Source: Glutinoglossum americanum
Lineage: Eukaryota > Ascomycota > Geoglossomycetes > Geoglossales > Geoglossaceae
Assembly: GCA_020080175.1 (NCBI GenBank)
Contig: JAGHQL010000203.1
Location: 8,885 to 44,655 of the forward strand
DNA length: 35,771 nucleotides
Direction of reading: 5' to 3'
The notes under the pieces are model-generated. The model worked only from the letters and a program-made list of their open reading frames with translations, ran no database searches and was not told where the DNA came from. Shown one piece after another: positions 11,076 to 20,076 of the stretch. How positions within the stretch are numbered: the first letter of the stretch is position 1; each line of letters starts with the position of its first letter. Position numbers and translations under genes: made by a program.

Positions 11076-11263
11076 ATGGCTTCAGCAACAACAACTGCCG
11101 GAGCAATGGGAAACGGCAAGGAATTACAAATCGCGAGTGGGTGCCGGCTCTGGGTGCCTCTGTCGTCGGGCTGCTTGCACAGCTATGGCTTTCCGGTGTG
11201 TTCAGCCGTTACCGGCTCAATCACTCAAACCAGCTCCTTGCATACAGCCCACTTCTCCCATGA
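11076..11263 (+). other. Possible small membrane-protein ORF, frame not continuous
   Basis: An ATG at 11076 in good context (cgacATGGCT) opens a Thr/Ala-rich start (MASATTTAGAMGNGKELQI). In another frame, 11135-11263 encodes 42 residues with one hydrophobic segment (ALGASVVGLLAQLWLSGVF), then a polar tail and a stop. The two halves are one base out of register and there is no room for an intron. It could be a small single-pass protein with a frame slip (real or sequencing), a decayed gene, or chance. The last 39 bp overlap the opposite-strand TPR relic, which weakens the case. I recognise no family. Confidence 0.25.
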
Positions 11264-11299
11264 TCGTCGGTACATCTCCTTGGCCTTTTCGTACTTGCC
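11225..11299 (-). pseudogene. Relic of a TPR (kinesin-light-chain type) repeat gene
   Basis: Read on the minus strand, the segment encodes 24 residues ending in a stop, opening GKYEKAKEMYRR and continuing with EKW...CKEL. Fungal kinesin-light-chain-like tetratricopeptide repeats, common in NLR-type and NB-ARC genes, read G-K-Y-E-x-A-E-E-M-Y-R-R-A-L...E-K-V-L-G-K-E-H. The match covers one repeat unit, and the adjoining 100 bp on each side shows no further repeat I can read. This looks like a single surviving unit of a decayed or transposed gene. The family comparison is from memory, not a search. Confidence 0.55.
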
Positions 11300-11880
11300 C
11301 TAGCTATCTAGCACTAATTCCTCCCACTATCAATCCATAGTTCCCTCGGCCCTGGACGTGCCATGCCATATTTCGGAGGATTACAGCTTATTATAGCGAA
11401 AGAGTCGGGCTAGATGCATCGTAGCTAAGGCTGATGGTAGGATTCGGGTTCTTTTTTTCGGGAATCTGGGTACAATTCCATTACCAATCATTATATAAAC
11501 ACAACCAAAAAAATGTGATGGGGTAACTGCCATCAAGGCCCATGGTATGGGCCACCCAAGGGTAGGTAAAGCTAAGGGCCCTCCCGGGAGTTTTCTCCTT
11601 CGTGCACGTCTTGATACGAGAATTGATAGAATGGAGTCTTATCTATAAGATTAGGTCGGCCTATATCATTTTATTATTAGTCTCGGTGACCTTTCCGCCG
11701 AAGCCGTTCTTGGCCTTGAGTTTACTCCGTATTACGTCTATAGGAAATTCTTTCGGCCCTAGCGGAACCGCCTTTCTAACTAGGAGTGGGTGGTCCGTGC
11801 ACCCAACTATGGTGTTCGGCCGTGTCCCGCTCTACATGAGAGCTGCTTTTCGACTTCTTGTTGTTTGATCTAGTTTATAT

Positions 11881-12118
11881 GGGGATTACCATACTAGGCT
11901 ATTTCGCGGCCAAGTCACCGAGGAGCTCTCCTCCGTGGCCTTTGGCGAATTACCCCTTTTTACCCCTGAGTTGGCCGCTGGCAGTCTCTTCTTTACACTT
12001 CCTCGTTTCGCCATGCGATTCTGGTAGGTCGCGTAGTCTCTGATGGCTGTGGTAGCTAGGAGCGTATATAGCCTCCTAAATGCGCATACCCTATTGTTAA
12101 TTGTCTATCCCGCCAACA
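11881..12118 (-). repeat. LTR-like dispersed repeat, copy 1
   Basis: Shares an ordered set of blocks with copies near 26192-26420 and 34324-34600: TACCATACTA..GCT, then TTTCG.GGC, then AA.TACCCCTTTTTACCCC, then GAG..GGCCG.TGGCAG, an AT-rich TATA-like block and a CC.CCAACA end. On the minus strand it starts TGTTG, as LTRs do. Some similarity continues about 45 bp beyond the other end (to about 11836). It is well diverged from the other copies, so it is old. Confidence 0.6.
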
Positions 12119-12212
12119 ACCCGCACGCTAGCTCAATTTCAATTGACCTTCCGTTCCTGCGGTGACAGACTAAGATACTGAATAGGGCCGCTGGAGGCAC
12201 GCCTAGCAATAG

Positions 12213-14094
12213 TCATAAGAAGTACTTGAAATCAGGATGGTAATCAAGCAATTCCTCGAAGGTCCTTTCTTTATCGGGGTTCTCCTGACCCTGGTCTCTC
12301 CACCACATTGCGACTTCCTCTTTTTTCCGATTTTCGTTCCTCATCCAAAGGTAATTTGCAACTACTGCACCCATGGCCAGGGCTAAAGAACCCAATAACG
12401 TTCCATGGCCAACCAGAAACCGTGGCGGATGTCGGTACACCTGCGTGCCAATGATACCATAGGAATTCCCCGTGACCTGAGCCATGGCCCAAGCTGTGGA
12501 GCGCTTGGTGTAACCGCCGTGATTGATGTTGATCCACACGACGTTAAGTATGGCTCCCGGATACAGGCCTAGTGTCACAATGCAAGCTCCAGCAATTAAT
12601 ACCACCTTGTTGGTTGTGGTCATAAGAATTATATATCCAATGCTGGAGATCACAATGCAGAGGAAAATTAACGGGCCTTTGGAGTGGATACGGTCGGAGA
12701 GCAGGCACACACAAACGAGAGATACAGTGGCGACTGCATAGGGAATAATTGAGAAGAGTTGTGTTTCAACTGCCTCCGCGATTAGAGAACTAGAAGCTGT
12801 TGGAGTGCGATGGGACATGAAGGCACTTACGACGACCAAATCCGAAGACCAGAATGAAAGTGGGCAAGAAGTTACTGATTGATGAAATACCCAAAACAAA
12901 AGCTCCATGGATCATCGATGTGAAGTAGGCTTTAGGGTCCCGGAGCCCGGCCCAGAGCTGCCTACGCACGATCCTGGCGTTAGGGTGGTTGTTCGCTAGT
13001 GAAGTGGCGTTAGCTAAAGGCGCTGTAATCCATAAGTTGTCGTTCGATACAAGGCCACTAACCTTCAATCGTCCTCTGCACTGCAATCCTAATCTCCTCC
13101 GGATTAAAAATCCAGCTTGCCTTCTCCACTAGCTGCTCTGGGAAGGGCGGTAGGGAGAAAAATAGGAAGGCCCCGACCGCGATTGTTGAAACCCCTTCGG
13201 TAATGAAAAGCCACTGCCATGACAGAAATGTACCCGTATGCCGCAGATTTTTATCGACACCATACGCGATGAGTCCACTTAAGCAGCCCGAAATCGTAGC
13301 AGGCACGTAATACACCGCTGTCGCCTTACCAATCAGCTGTCATCGCTTTCCACACTTTCTCCTTGAGGATGGGCGGGATCGTCTCACCGGCCCTAGTGGC
13401 GACCTCATTCCTCTTGTACCAGATGCTAAGGTACAGAGACCCCACCTGCACAAACGCCTGCCCAGCACCAATGAGCACACGTAGGGCGAGGATCGAGGCG
13501 TAGTTCTTGGCGGCTGCGAGACAGGTACTGCAGACGCCAAAGAAGACAATAGCAACGCCGAGCAATTTAGGGGGGGAGACGACGCGCATGGCGAGGTTGG
13601 CGGGGAGCATGAAGGACAAGTAGCCAACAACTTTGAAGGTGAGTACTTAGTTAGATCGTCGTTAAGGTGGTAGAGTGGGAAGAACAAATCAGTTGGAGAA
13701 AAGGGGCGAAAACAAGAATGGGGGGATATACAAAACACGGACAAACAATTGAAAAATTGCTTATCTGTTAGATGCAGGTCCCTCTGCATACCCATGGCTC
13801 TCGCATTCCCAATGTTGTTCCTATCCTGGTCACGGATACCCATCAGTCCCTCATCGAGTCGCGTAAAAGGGCCATAACGACTAGGGAAATGAGGGCAAAT
13901 ACCAAGTAAGCGATGAAGAAGCTCAAAGCAAGTATGGGCAGGATGGTAAAATCAATCTTCAGTAGCAGTCGCTTCTCCTGCTTAGCCCTAGAGCGAGTAA
14001 CTTGGTCGCCCGTGGCTACCATCGCCGTGGAAAAGGCGAGAGAGGGATCGTGTAGATTTTCGATGTTGTAGCAATGTCTCTCCTCTCTGTCCAT
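12213..14094 (-). CDS. MFS permease, Dal5/allantoate-type anion:cation symporter
   Basis: Plasma-membrane H+ symporter of the ACS family (Dal5, Tna1, Vht1 group), which imports organic anions such as allantoate, nicotinate or other vitamins; the substrate cannot be read from sequence. Six exons, read 14094-13903, 13825-13732, 13630-13388, 13317-13063, 13013-12831 and 12769-12213, total 1524 nt (507 aa), all in phase; introns are 77, 101, 70, 49 and 61 bp. TM1 ends LSFFIAYL and is followed by the ACS motif DRNNIGNARAMGM. RVLIGAGQAFVQVGSLYLSIWYKRNE marks TM4-5, and DRIHSKGPL the TM8-9 loop. Hydrophobic stretches fit 12 helices. The start at 14094 is the first ATG of the frame. The intron-4 acceptor could instead be nine bases earlier. 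It looks intact despite repeat-rich flanks. Confidence 0.93.
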
Positions 14095-15394
14095 GACGTC
14101 TATCACTTCTATCGCTATAATTGGGGTTGCGCAATGAAACTTGGAGAGCGAGTCAGACTGTAAAGCATGTAGTATCGGGGTTTCATCTTGCTCGTGGCGT
14201 AGGCGGGAACATTATATCCCATTCTTGACGGGAAAGCCATCCTTCAAGGAGCACCTAGCAAGACTTTCCGGCGCAATAAAACCGGCGAGCTAGCCGCTTG
14301 GTTAGACCGGTGTTCTTGGTCAAGGGATCTGACAAGACTTACCCTAGAACCTGATAGCCTGTACTGCCACCAAAAATCAAGCCTGAACGAGTCCGACATG
14401 CGGTCGTGGGTCTTTAGAACCTATTGGGGGAAATGACCAGACTGCGGCATAGATTTTCCGTGGGAAACGCCGCACGCTAGATGCCTACGGTAGATCTCTG
14501 CTACATGTAGGAAGGTCGTTGTTAGAAAGTAAAACGTCGCCAACGAAGAGTATCGGCCGACGATACATCGCAGAGTTACTCTGCTTGCAAAACGGTGCAG
14601 AATCGGAAATTCCCGAAACGACGCACATCCCGTCCATAATTTTGACGCACAATACAATGTTGTTTTATTCAAAACTACGATCCTTATATTCCTAGACAGC
14701 CAGACGGCCAGGTGATGTTGTATATTGAATTCACATCCGATTAGAGTGTGGAGAGAGCAGTTGTAAGAGCGATAACTCCATCGATATGAGCATGGGGTAA
14801 GCAGGTGTAGATGCCAAGGCCTATGTGGTATATAGCCCCATCCGGCTGGCCTCATTAGGAAACCGGCGATTGGCTCTGATAGATTTGTTATTACCACTAT
14901 ATGTGCGTAGGCCTGTCGCCGTGCCAGCGTTCCCGAACCCATACGTCGATCTAAATTTTGCCGGGGGCAAGATGTGCAGTGTTTCGGGCATTTCAGATTC
15001 CTCACGGCTTTGCAAAGCACAGTAGCACCTGCAGTAGCGTTGTGTGCCTACAGGAAACTGATCGGCTGAAAGGCCCTTTGGTGATGCATCGCCTTGGCTT
15101 GCTGGCTTCTTCCTTTGGCGTCCAGGATCTCCAGAGCAGCCTTGGCGACGCCGCCCTACCGGCATAGAATAGAATTGACTTTGCTATTACAATGGGCGAA
15201 CCTAAGGACTCTTAGACACATAAGAGAAGATACTGTGCCAAAAATGTCCGTCTCGATTTACAACCTAATTTGACCGAAATACACTACATCATAGAGCTCA
15301 AAAACAAGTACCAGAACCGTAGAGAAGTTAAAAGAATTTTGAGGTTCCATAAAGCCCTTATCTCGTTACTTGCCTAGCTCGACGCAGTTTCCAA
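14095..15394. other. Spacer upstream of MFS permease / downstream of vWA gene
   Basis: 1.3 kb. The MFS promoter should lie at about 14095-14400. On the minus strand two overlapping long open stretches (14421-15020 and 14821-15165) encode nothing I recognise, and their amino-acid content (many C, H, W and R) is unlike the real genes nearby. The part next to 15394 should be the vWA gene's 3' UTR. I see no repeat with another copy in this window. Confidence 0.5.
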
Positions 15395-18040
15395 CTACTT
15401 TCGCAGAGCTTCCACCATCGCCCGCGCCACGTCAAGTTTTACACTCTCAGGATGCACGCTGATCGCACCTAGCTCTGGGAGATTCATGACAGCGTTAAAC
15501 AAGTCCCAAGCGTCTGCATATTCTGACGAGGTGTCTAGAATGACCATTGCATGCAGAAAAGCCGCTGTCGCCGGTCCCACCCAGCAAGCGGCGTCGCCCT
15601 CCAGGAAGGAAAACTCTGTTGCCGTTCGCAGGCTCCTCAATGCTCGTTCGCCGAGAATGGCCGTGCCCTGCAGGTCTGAGGTAAGGATTGGTATCTTTGG
15701 CAATGGATCCTTTTTGTCCTCGAGTGGCTTAACATCGCCTTGTGCGAGCCCGGCTGGTGTAACTGTTCGTCCTAAAGCGTCCATATCAGAATCACTCCAG
15801 AGCAAGTCCGTCATCGTTTTTGCTCTTGCCGCCGCTAGGGTCAGCCCTTCTGAAGTAGGTTGTCTAGGTCTTATGGCCTTATAGGACTCTGATAGGAGGT
15901 ATAGATAGCGCCGAAATAGGGCACGACATCTAAGATCTACAGGCACACTTGCGATGGCAGCAGCATACAAAACGGCCGAAAACCCCTCAAGAGGATAACG
16001 CACAATGGGAGAATTGCCATCGTTGAGCCCCCTGAATGAGTCATTGAGGACGATATCGAGCGTCTTTTCTAGGGATTGGGTGGCGGGGACGGAAAAACTC
16101 GCGGACAGCTCGACCGGTGCTGTTGAATTAGCGACGAGATCGGCGTAAGTCCAGCGAACCGCCTCATGGAATACTCGGTTCAGGCTGGTGTCTGGAGTGA
16201 CTGGATCACTAGCCACGTCGAGTGCGGTTATGAGGATGGACAAGAAGACCTGCGGGAGGCATCCCTTGGCGAATCTTCCCCCGAGCGCTTGATAGAGGAC
16301 ATTCTGATACGACAACCTGTTCTCGGAATACGAGACCATTGGCAGAGCCTTGACAATGGTTTGGGGATCAGGTGAGATGCCGAGATTAACGCAGAAGGCT
16401 GAGCACGGGTCACAACAGATGGTGGCTGAGAGGATGTCCGTTTCTGGGAAGTTGCCCATGGCCAGAGGGAAAGCTAGGTTCGACGAACTCCAAAGAGGGG
16501 GGAAGCCGGGTGTATTTAGTTGAGTAAGCTGGGCATGGAAGAGCCAAGCCAAAGTCGTATTCCTCGCACCACAAAGAGGGCAGGTGCCTGTGAAAGACCC
16601 ATTTTTGTTGCGGAATTCGGGTGTATAAAGGAGGTGCCGGATCTGCGGATCCGTGGCGCTTTTGGTCCATGTTTCGTAAGTTTCCTCACGTGGTGGACGG
16701 AAGCGATGGGTGAGAGGACGCTTCGCTGGGACTGGTGCCGCCGGCGGCCCGGTTAGCGATTGGTGTTGCGGCGTGCTGTAATAATAGTTATTGCCCGAGG
16801 ATGACGGAGCTCGCGCAGATGCAGCGTTTCGACTTTGGTCGCTGGGGAACCCATAGCCTCCGCTCTGGTAGCCGGAGCTGCCATAACTTGGTGTTGGGCT
16901 AAGTGACGCTGCGCTACTGATACAGGACGAGGCTCTGCTAGAGGAACTTGCAATGACTGATGACCGTCTCTGGGACTCTTCTCGTTTATCTTGAATCTGC
17001 TGGACGAAAGACCCCATGTTCGCCGCGTACGCTCCCCTTAACCGCGATTGAACTCGTTCGTTAATCGGACATCCGGCTTTGAACATCGCCAATACCTCCC
17101 GAAATGAAGCAGAAGCATTACCTCCGAGGTCCGGCCGTTCCTTAAATGAAGGGTCATCAACGTGGATCTGTTGTTTCTGAACCCAGTTCTGGAAGCGGCC
17201 TGCCTGACTCCTTGACTGTGCCGTCATCACGACGGAGGTTATGTTGTCTTCGTTAGAGAGGATTTTTGCAACCTGGTCTTGACTGAGGCGGTTGTTCAGG
17301 AGTTCTTCATACTTGATGACTAAGCCATCCTGGAGTGCAATCTCGTCCTTGTCAAGCTTCTTGGCTGGGGGGATAATGAGACTGGATAGCGCCCTGACCG
17401 ATAGGCGAGGAAAGGACGCCCAGGACGTGTAATCGTCAATGACAGGGTTTTCAGCGCCTTCGAGGAGAGACTTGAAGATCCCTTTGCATTGCATGATCAT
17501 GATCTCATTGTTTGAGGTGTTGTAATAGAGGAATAGGCAGTTGGGAACGACCGCGAACACCGAGACACCAACGGAGATGTTACAGGAGCTGGGGGCGCAA
17601 GTTCCCGGCTTCCCAAAAATAACTGTAACACAAGTATTTCCATGGAGTCCACTCTCCGCAATGAGCTTGGAGAAACGGATCCTGTGCTCATCATCAACCA
17701 AGCCGTCCGTGAGTAAGAACCAGAGCGACGATTGCATCAGCGCATCCTTGTGGGCCGGGTCCTCTATGATGGCTTCTGGGACAGTATAACCATCAGATGT
17801 GAGCGTATTAAGTTGAGAGAGTTTACGGACCCTCCTAGCGCCACTGGCCCAAGGCAAGACCTTGGCTGTTAGTTGAGACTGAGGTGATAGGAAGGAAGAA
17901 ACATCTCGAATGAAAATTTTTTCTGCGCGCAGAGCGCCTCCATATGTGCTTCCAGAAACATCCACGGCAAAGGAAACAGTAGCGCTGCCGAAGGGATGGT
18001 CCTTGCTCAACTGAGCGTATGGAGAGTCGTCGGAAAACAT
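15395..18040 (-). CDS. von Willebrand factor A-domain protein with C4 zinc-ribbon-like motif
   Basis: 881 aa in one exon, starting at an ATG. Residues about 19-145 form a vWA domain: beta-strand SATVSFAVDVSGST carries the MIDAS D-x-S-x-S (D27, S29, S31), and FLLTDG (T111, D112) the other metal-site residues, so metal-dependent ligand binding is likely. A helical region follows (about 225-355), then a Ser/Gly/Tyr-rich linker (about 358-440). Next is a CxxC...CxxC pair (C487/C490 and C543/C546), which could bind zinc. The C-terminal 330 residues are helical and unrecognised. There is no signal peptide or membrane helix, so it is probably cytosolic or nuclear. The function is unknown. I do not see Sec23, copine or HECT features. 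Confidence 0.85.
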   Translation of the reverse strand: MFSDDSPYAQLSKDHPFGSATVSFAVDVSGSTYGGALRAEKIFIRDVSSFLSPQSQLTAKVLPWASGARRVRKLSQLNTLTSDGYTVPEAIIEDPAHKDALMQSSLWFLLTDGLVDDEHRIRFSKLIAESGLHGNTCVTVIFGKPGTCAPSSCNISVGVSVFAVVPNCLFLYYNTSNNEIMIMQCKGIFKSLLEGAENPVIDDYTSWASFPRLSVRALSSLIIPPAKKLDKDEIALQDGLVIKYEELLNNRLSQDQVAKILSNEDNITSVVMTAQSRSQAGRFQNWVQKQQIHVDDPSFKERPDLGGNASASFREVLAMFKAGCPINERVQSRLRGAYAANMGSFVQQIQDKREESQRRSSVIASSSSRASSCISSAASLSPTPSYGSSGYQSGGYGFPSDQSRNAASARAPSSSGNNYYYSTPQHQSLTGPPAAPVPAKRPLTHRFRPPREETYETWTKSATDPQIRHLLYTPEFRNKNGSFTGTCPLCGARNTTLAWLFHAQLTQLNTPGFPPLWSSSNLAFPLAMGNFPETDILSATICCDPCSAFCVNLGISPDPQTIVKALPMVSYSENRLSYQNVLYQALGGRFAKGCLPQVFLSILITALDVASDPVTPDTSLNRVFHEAVRWTYADLVANSTAPVELSASFSVPATQSLEKTLDIVLNDSFRGLNDGNSPIVRYPLEGFSAVLYAAAIASVPVDLRCRALFRRYLYLLSESYKAIRPRQPTSEGLTLAAARAKTMTDLLWSDSDMDALGRTVTPAGLAQGDVKPLEDKKDPLPKIPILTSDLQGTAILGERALRSLRTATEFSFLEGDAACWVGPATAAFLHAMVILDTSSEYADAWDLFNAVMNLPELGAISVHPESVKLDVARAMVEALRK

Positions 18041-20076
18041 GCCGCGGGCCTGAGGGACGACACTGACAAGTCGAGACTAGCGATGAGGGTGCTGGACACT
18101 CAGAAAATTTAGATTAAAGACTACTACGTATATGCGGAAGTATAGAATCGAAAATCTGGAAACCACCCAGATTCGTTGAGCAATAAAGAAGACAAGACTG
18201 AATGACCTAGAAGAGACAACACCGGGACCATGCACACGATGGGCTGCGGGGGGGTATAAGAGCGGAACCTGGTGAAAATATCGAAAACATCTCGGTCAGG
18301 CAGCAGGCTACAGGCTGCCAGCCCCAGCCCTGAGGCTCAGTGCCGTGCTGCGTCATGGCGCGTCTGAAGTGTGCCTCGCAGCCTCGCCTAAGGCTGCACA
18401 GCCCCCAGCCTCAGCCACAGGCCAAGCAACCCCGATGAAAAACCATCTGGGAGAACCTCGTGGGCTGCGATGTTGAGGTATGCGTGGCCAGAGAATTCAT
18501 GATGAAAACGAAAAAAGAAAAAATTCCATGTCGAGGGAGGAAATATTGGGCCGCAGAGCTCGGGGTTGACACGATGGTTGAAAGCCTTGGCAGATGCGAC
18601 TTCATCAGCGAACTCCTACCCTTCTGCGGAGGTCGGGCTCTAACTCACTAGATTTTAGTTAAAGGGACATGCGAGTGCTACCTACTACATTAGTGTCTTC
18701 TCCACTCCGCGAAAAGATGCATTAACAACCTTTATTCCCCACAAGGATAGAGGCGTCTAGCCATTTGTTGTGGCTTGCCAGGATAGCAAAAATCCGTGGC
18801 AACCTAGTCCCTAATCTGGCAGGCGAGCGATGCCGCCTGTGCTCATACGAGCAGGGTGAGCCGGTCGTCGCGGTCGATGTCGTCCGCCAGCCGCAGCTGG
18901 GAAGGAGAGTCAATTATGGTCAACGCTGTAGAGGCATCAGTTCGACTGGTGGGCAGAAGGATAGTAAAAGGGCAGTCTGCCCCTGCCAAGACTATTACTA
19001 ATAAGCGGGCCCAGGACCTACCCCAACTTATCGACAGGTCTTAGTGGGCTCCCCAGGCCAGGATTGTCAATGGCCCTGCCATCACCTCGAGTCGGGCGTT
19101 GGAGTTATCCCGATGTCAAGTCAGCGACTTTGTCTCATTCTAGCGGCGCCACGACCAGCCGAGTGAAGCTTGCTTTTCCAGTTATCTCTATTCGCTAATC
19201 TGGAGATTGCACGTAACTCCGCCACGCAGCTCCTGCATACCTAAGAGGTTTTGGGGTCTCGGGGCAGCCTCCGTGCTCCCTCTAGTGCCGTTCTCAGCAA
19301 TCTCTCGCCGGGAGAATCCGCTACAATAACAACTCTTGAGTTTGATACTCGTTGCTTTTAATTAATCCCGCAATGGTGGACACGTAGCCGTAGAGTCCTA
19401 AAGGACTACTAAATCTTTGAGCCTGCTTATCAGTAGTAATCTTGGTAGGGTAGACTCGTTCGCGACTTCGCCACCCATTAGAATCAACCATCCTTCTATC
19501 CTCTAGATGAAATTTTGCCTCCGCAGTACCTATTATCCTCTAATATACAAGTTAACTAAACTCCCCGTGATAATTGCATATGATTGTGATACCGTTGTGT
19601 TCTAATGATAGCATATTAGTGTTATCAAATACGTTGTAAATACTGACAATATTGTAATAATGCTCAACGCAACCAACCCAACAAACTGCTGTGTGACGGT
19701 TGTAAAATTGAAAACGTTACTGGCGTGCGACTAAAATAGCATCTGGTAATATTACCGTTCTAGAGCCATTTATAATACCCCCAATCACCACTATGGATGG
19801 CAATGGTCTTTGACTGTGAAGGCTGTTCTTGCAAGCAACGGCTGAAAGATATGTGAGCTGGGAGGCCATGGGGCTGTGATGTTTCGCTGAAAACTCTATC
19901 CCCTATTGCCAGCTGAATCCCCCGTCAGAGGTATAAGAACCCCCTCTGGGGTCTGTATTCACGCACATCATCTCTCAAGCGAATTTTTGAGATACCTTCA
20001 GACTGCTAAAATCCCCTCCTTGCATCGCCCTCGTTTCTTTGAGGCGGAATCCACTTCGAGCTCCTTGGCAGCCAAC
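18041..20076. other. 2-kb spacer between vWA gene (-) and secreted-protein gene (+)
   Basis: A divergent spacer. About 18300-18430 is unusually GC-rich, with CAGCC/CAGGC-type runs. About 18660-19340 looks like decayed sequence: a plus-strand open stretch 18856-19044 (with RRIVKGQSAPAKTITNKRAQ) reads coding-like but matches nothing I can name. About 19340-19800 is AT-rich. The promoter of the secreted-protein gene is at the right end. Confidence 0.5.
19932..19938 (+). promoter_or_regulatory. Putative TATA box of the secreted-protein gene
   Basis: The heptamer TATAAGA lies 145 bp upstream of the ATG at 20077 and is followed by CT-rich and CATCATC-type sequence, as in fungal TATA-driven, regulated genes. 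The frame remains open between here and the ATG but has no other ATG in register. The role is inferred from motif and position. Confidence 0.45.

Larger units (their letters stand above)
10829..12212. other. Spacer with gene relic and LTR-like repeat
   Basis: 1.38 kb between the convergent ends of CstF-64 and the MFS permease. The first 160 bp should be the CstF-64 3' UTR. From 11076 to 11263 there is an unresolved coding-like patch on the plus strand. A TPR gene relic occupies 11225-11299 on the minus strand, and an LTR-like repeat lies at about 11881-12118. On the minus strand a 50-codon open stretch ending near 11650 (with KAVPLGPKEFPIDVIRSK) looks coding-like. It lies downstream of the repeat in the repeat's own orientation, so it may be element-internal sequence. 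Confidence 0.5.

Noticed and set aside
10927-11340. 137-codon plus-strand open stretch as a gene
   Set aside because: Does not start with an ATG in good context, overlaps better-looking short frames, and its content is not protein-like.
12797-12830. 34-bp intron in the MFS gene using the first downstream acceptor
   Set aside because: Too short for a spliceosomal intron; the 61-bp alternative (12830-12770) has a CTAAT branch site and joins directly to the conserved ETQLFSIIPY segment.
14421-15165. Two overlapping long minus-strand open stretches as genes
   Set aside because: Unusual residue content, no domain, no splice-site support, and the two overlap in different frames.
18722-19044. Short open frames on both strands as a gene
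   Set aside because: Neither extends to a plausible start or an exon partner; one stretch looks coding-like but I can name no family.
19906-20076. 57-codon N-terminal extension of the secreted protein
   Set aside because: The extension starts on TTG, has no ATG, would bury the signal peptide, and overlaps the putative TATA box and leader.
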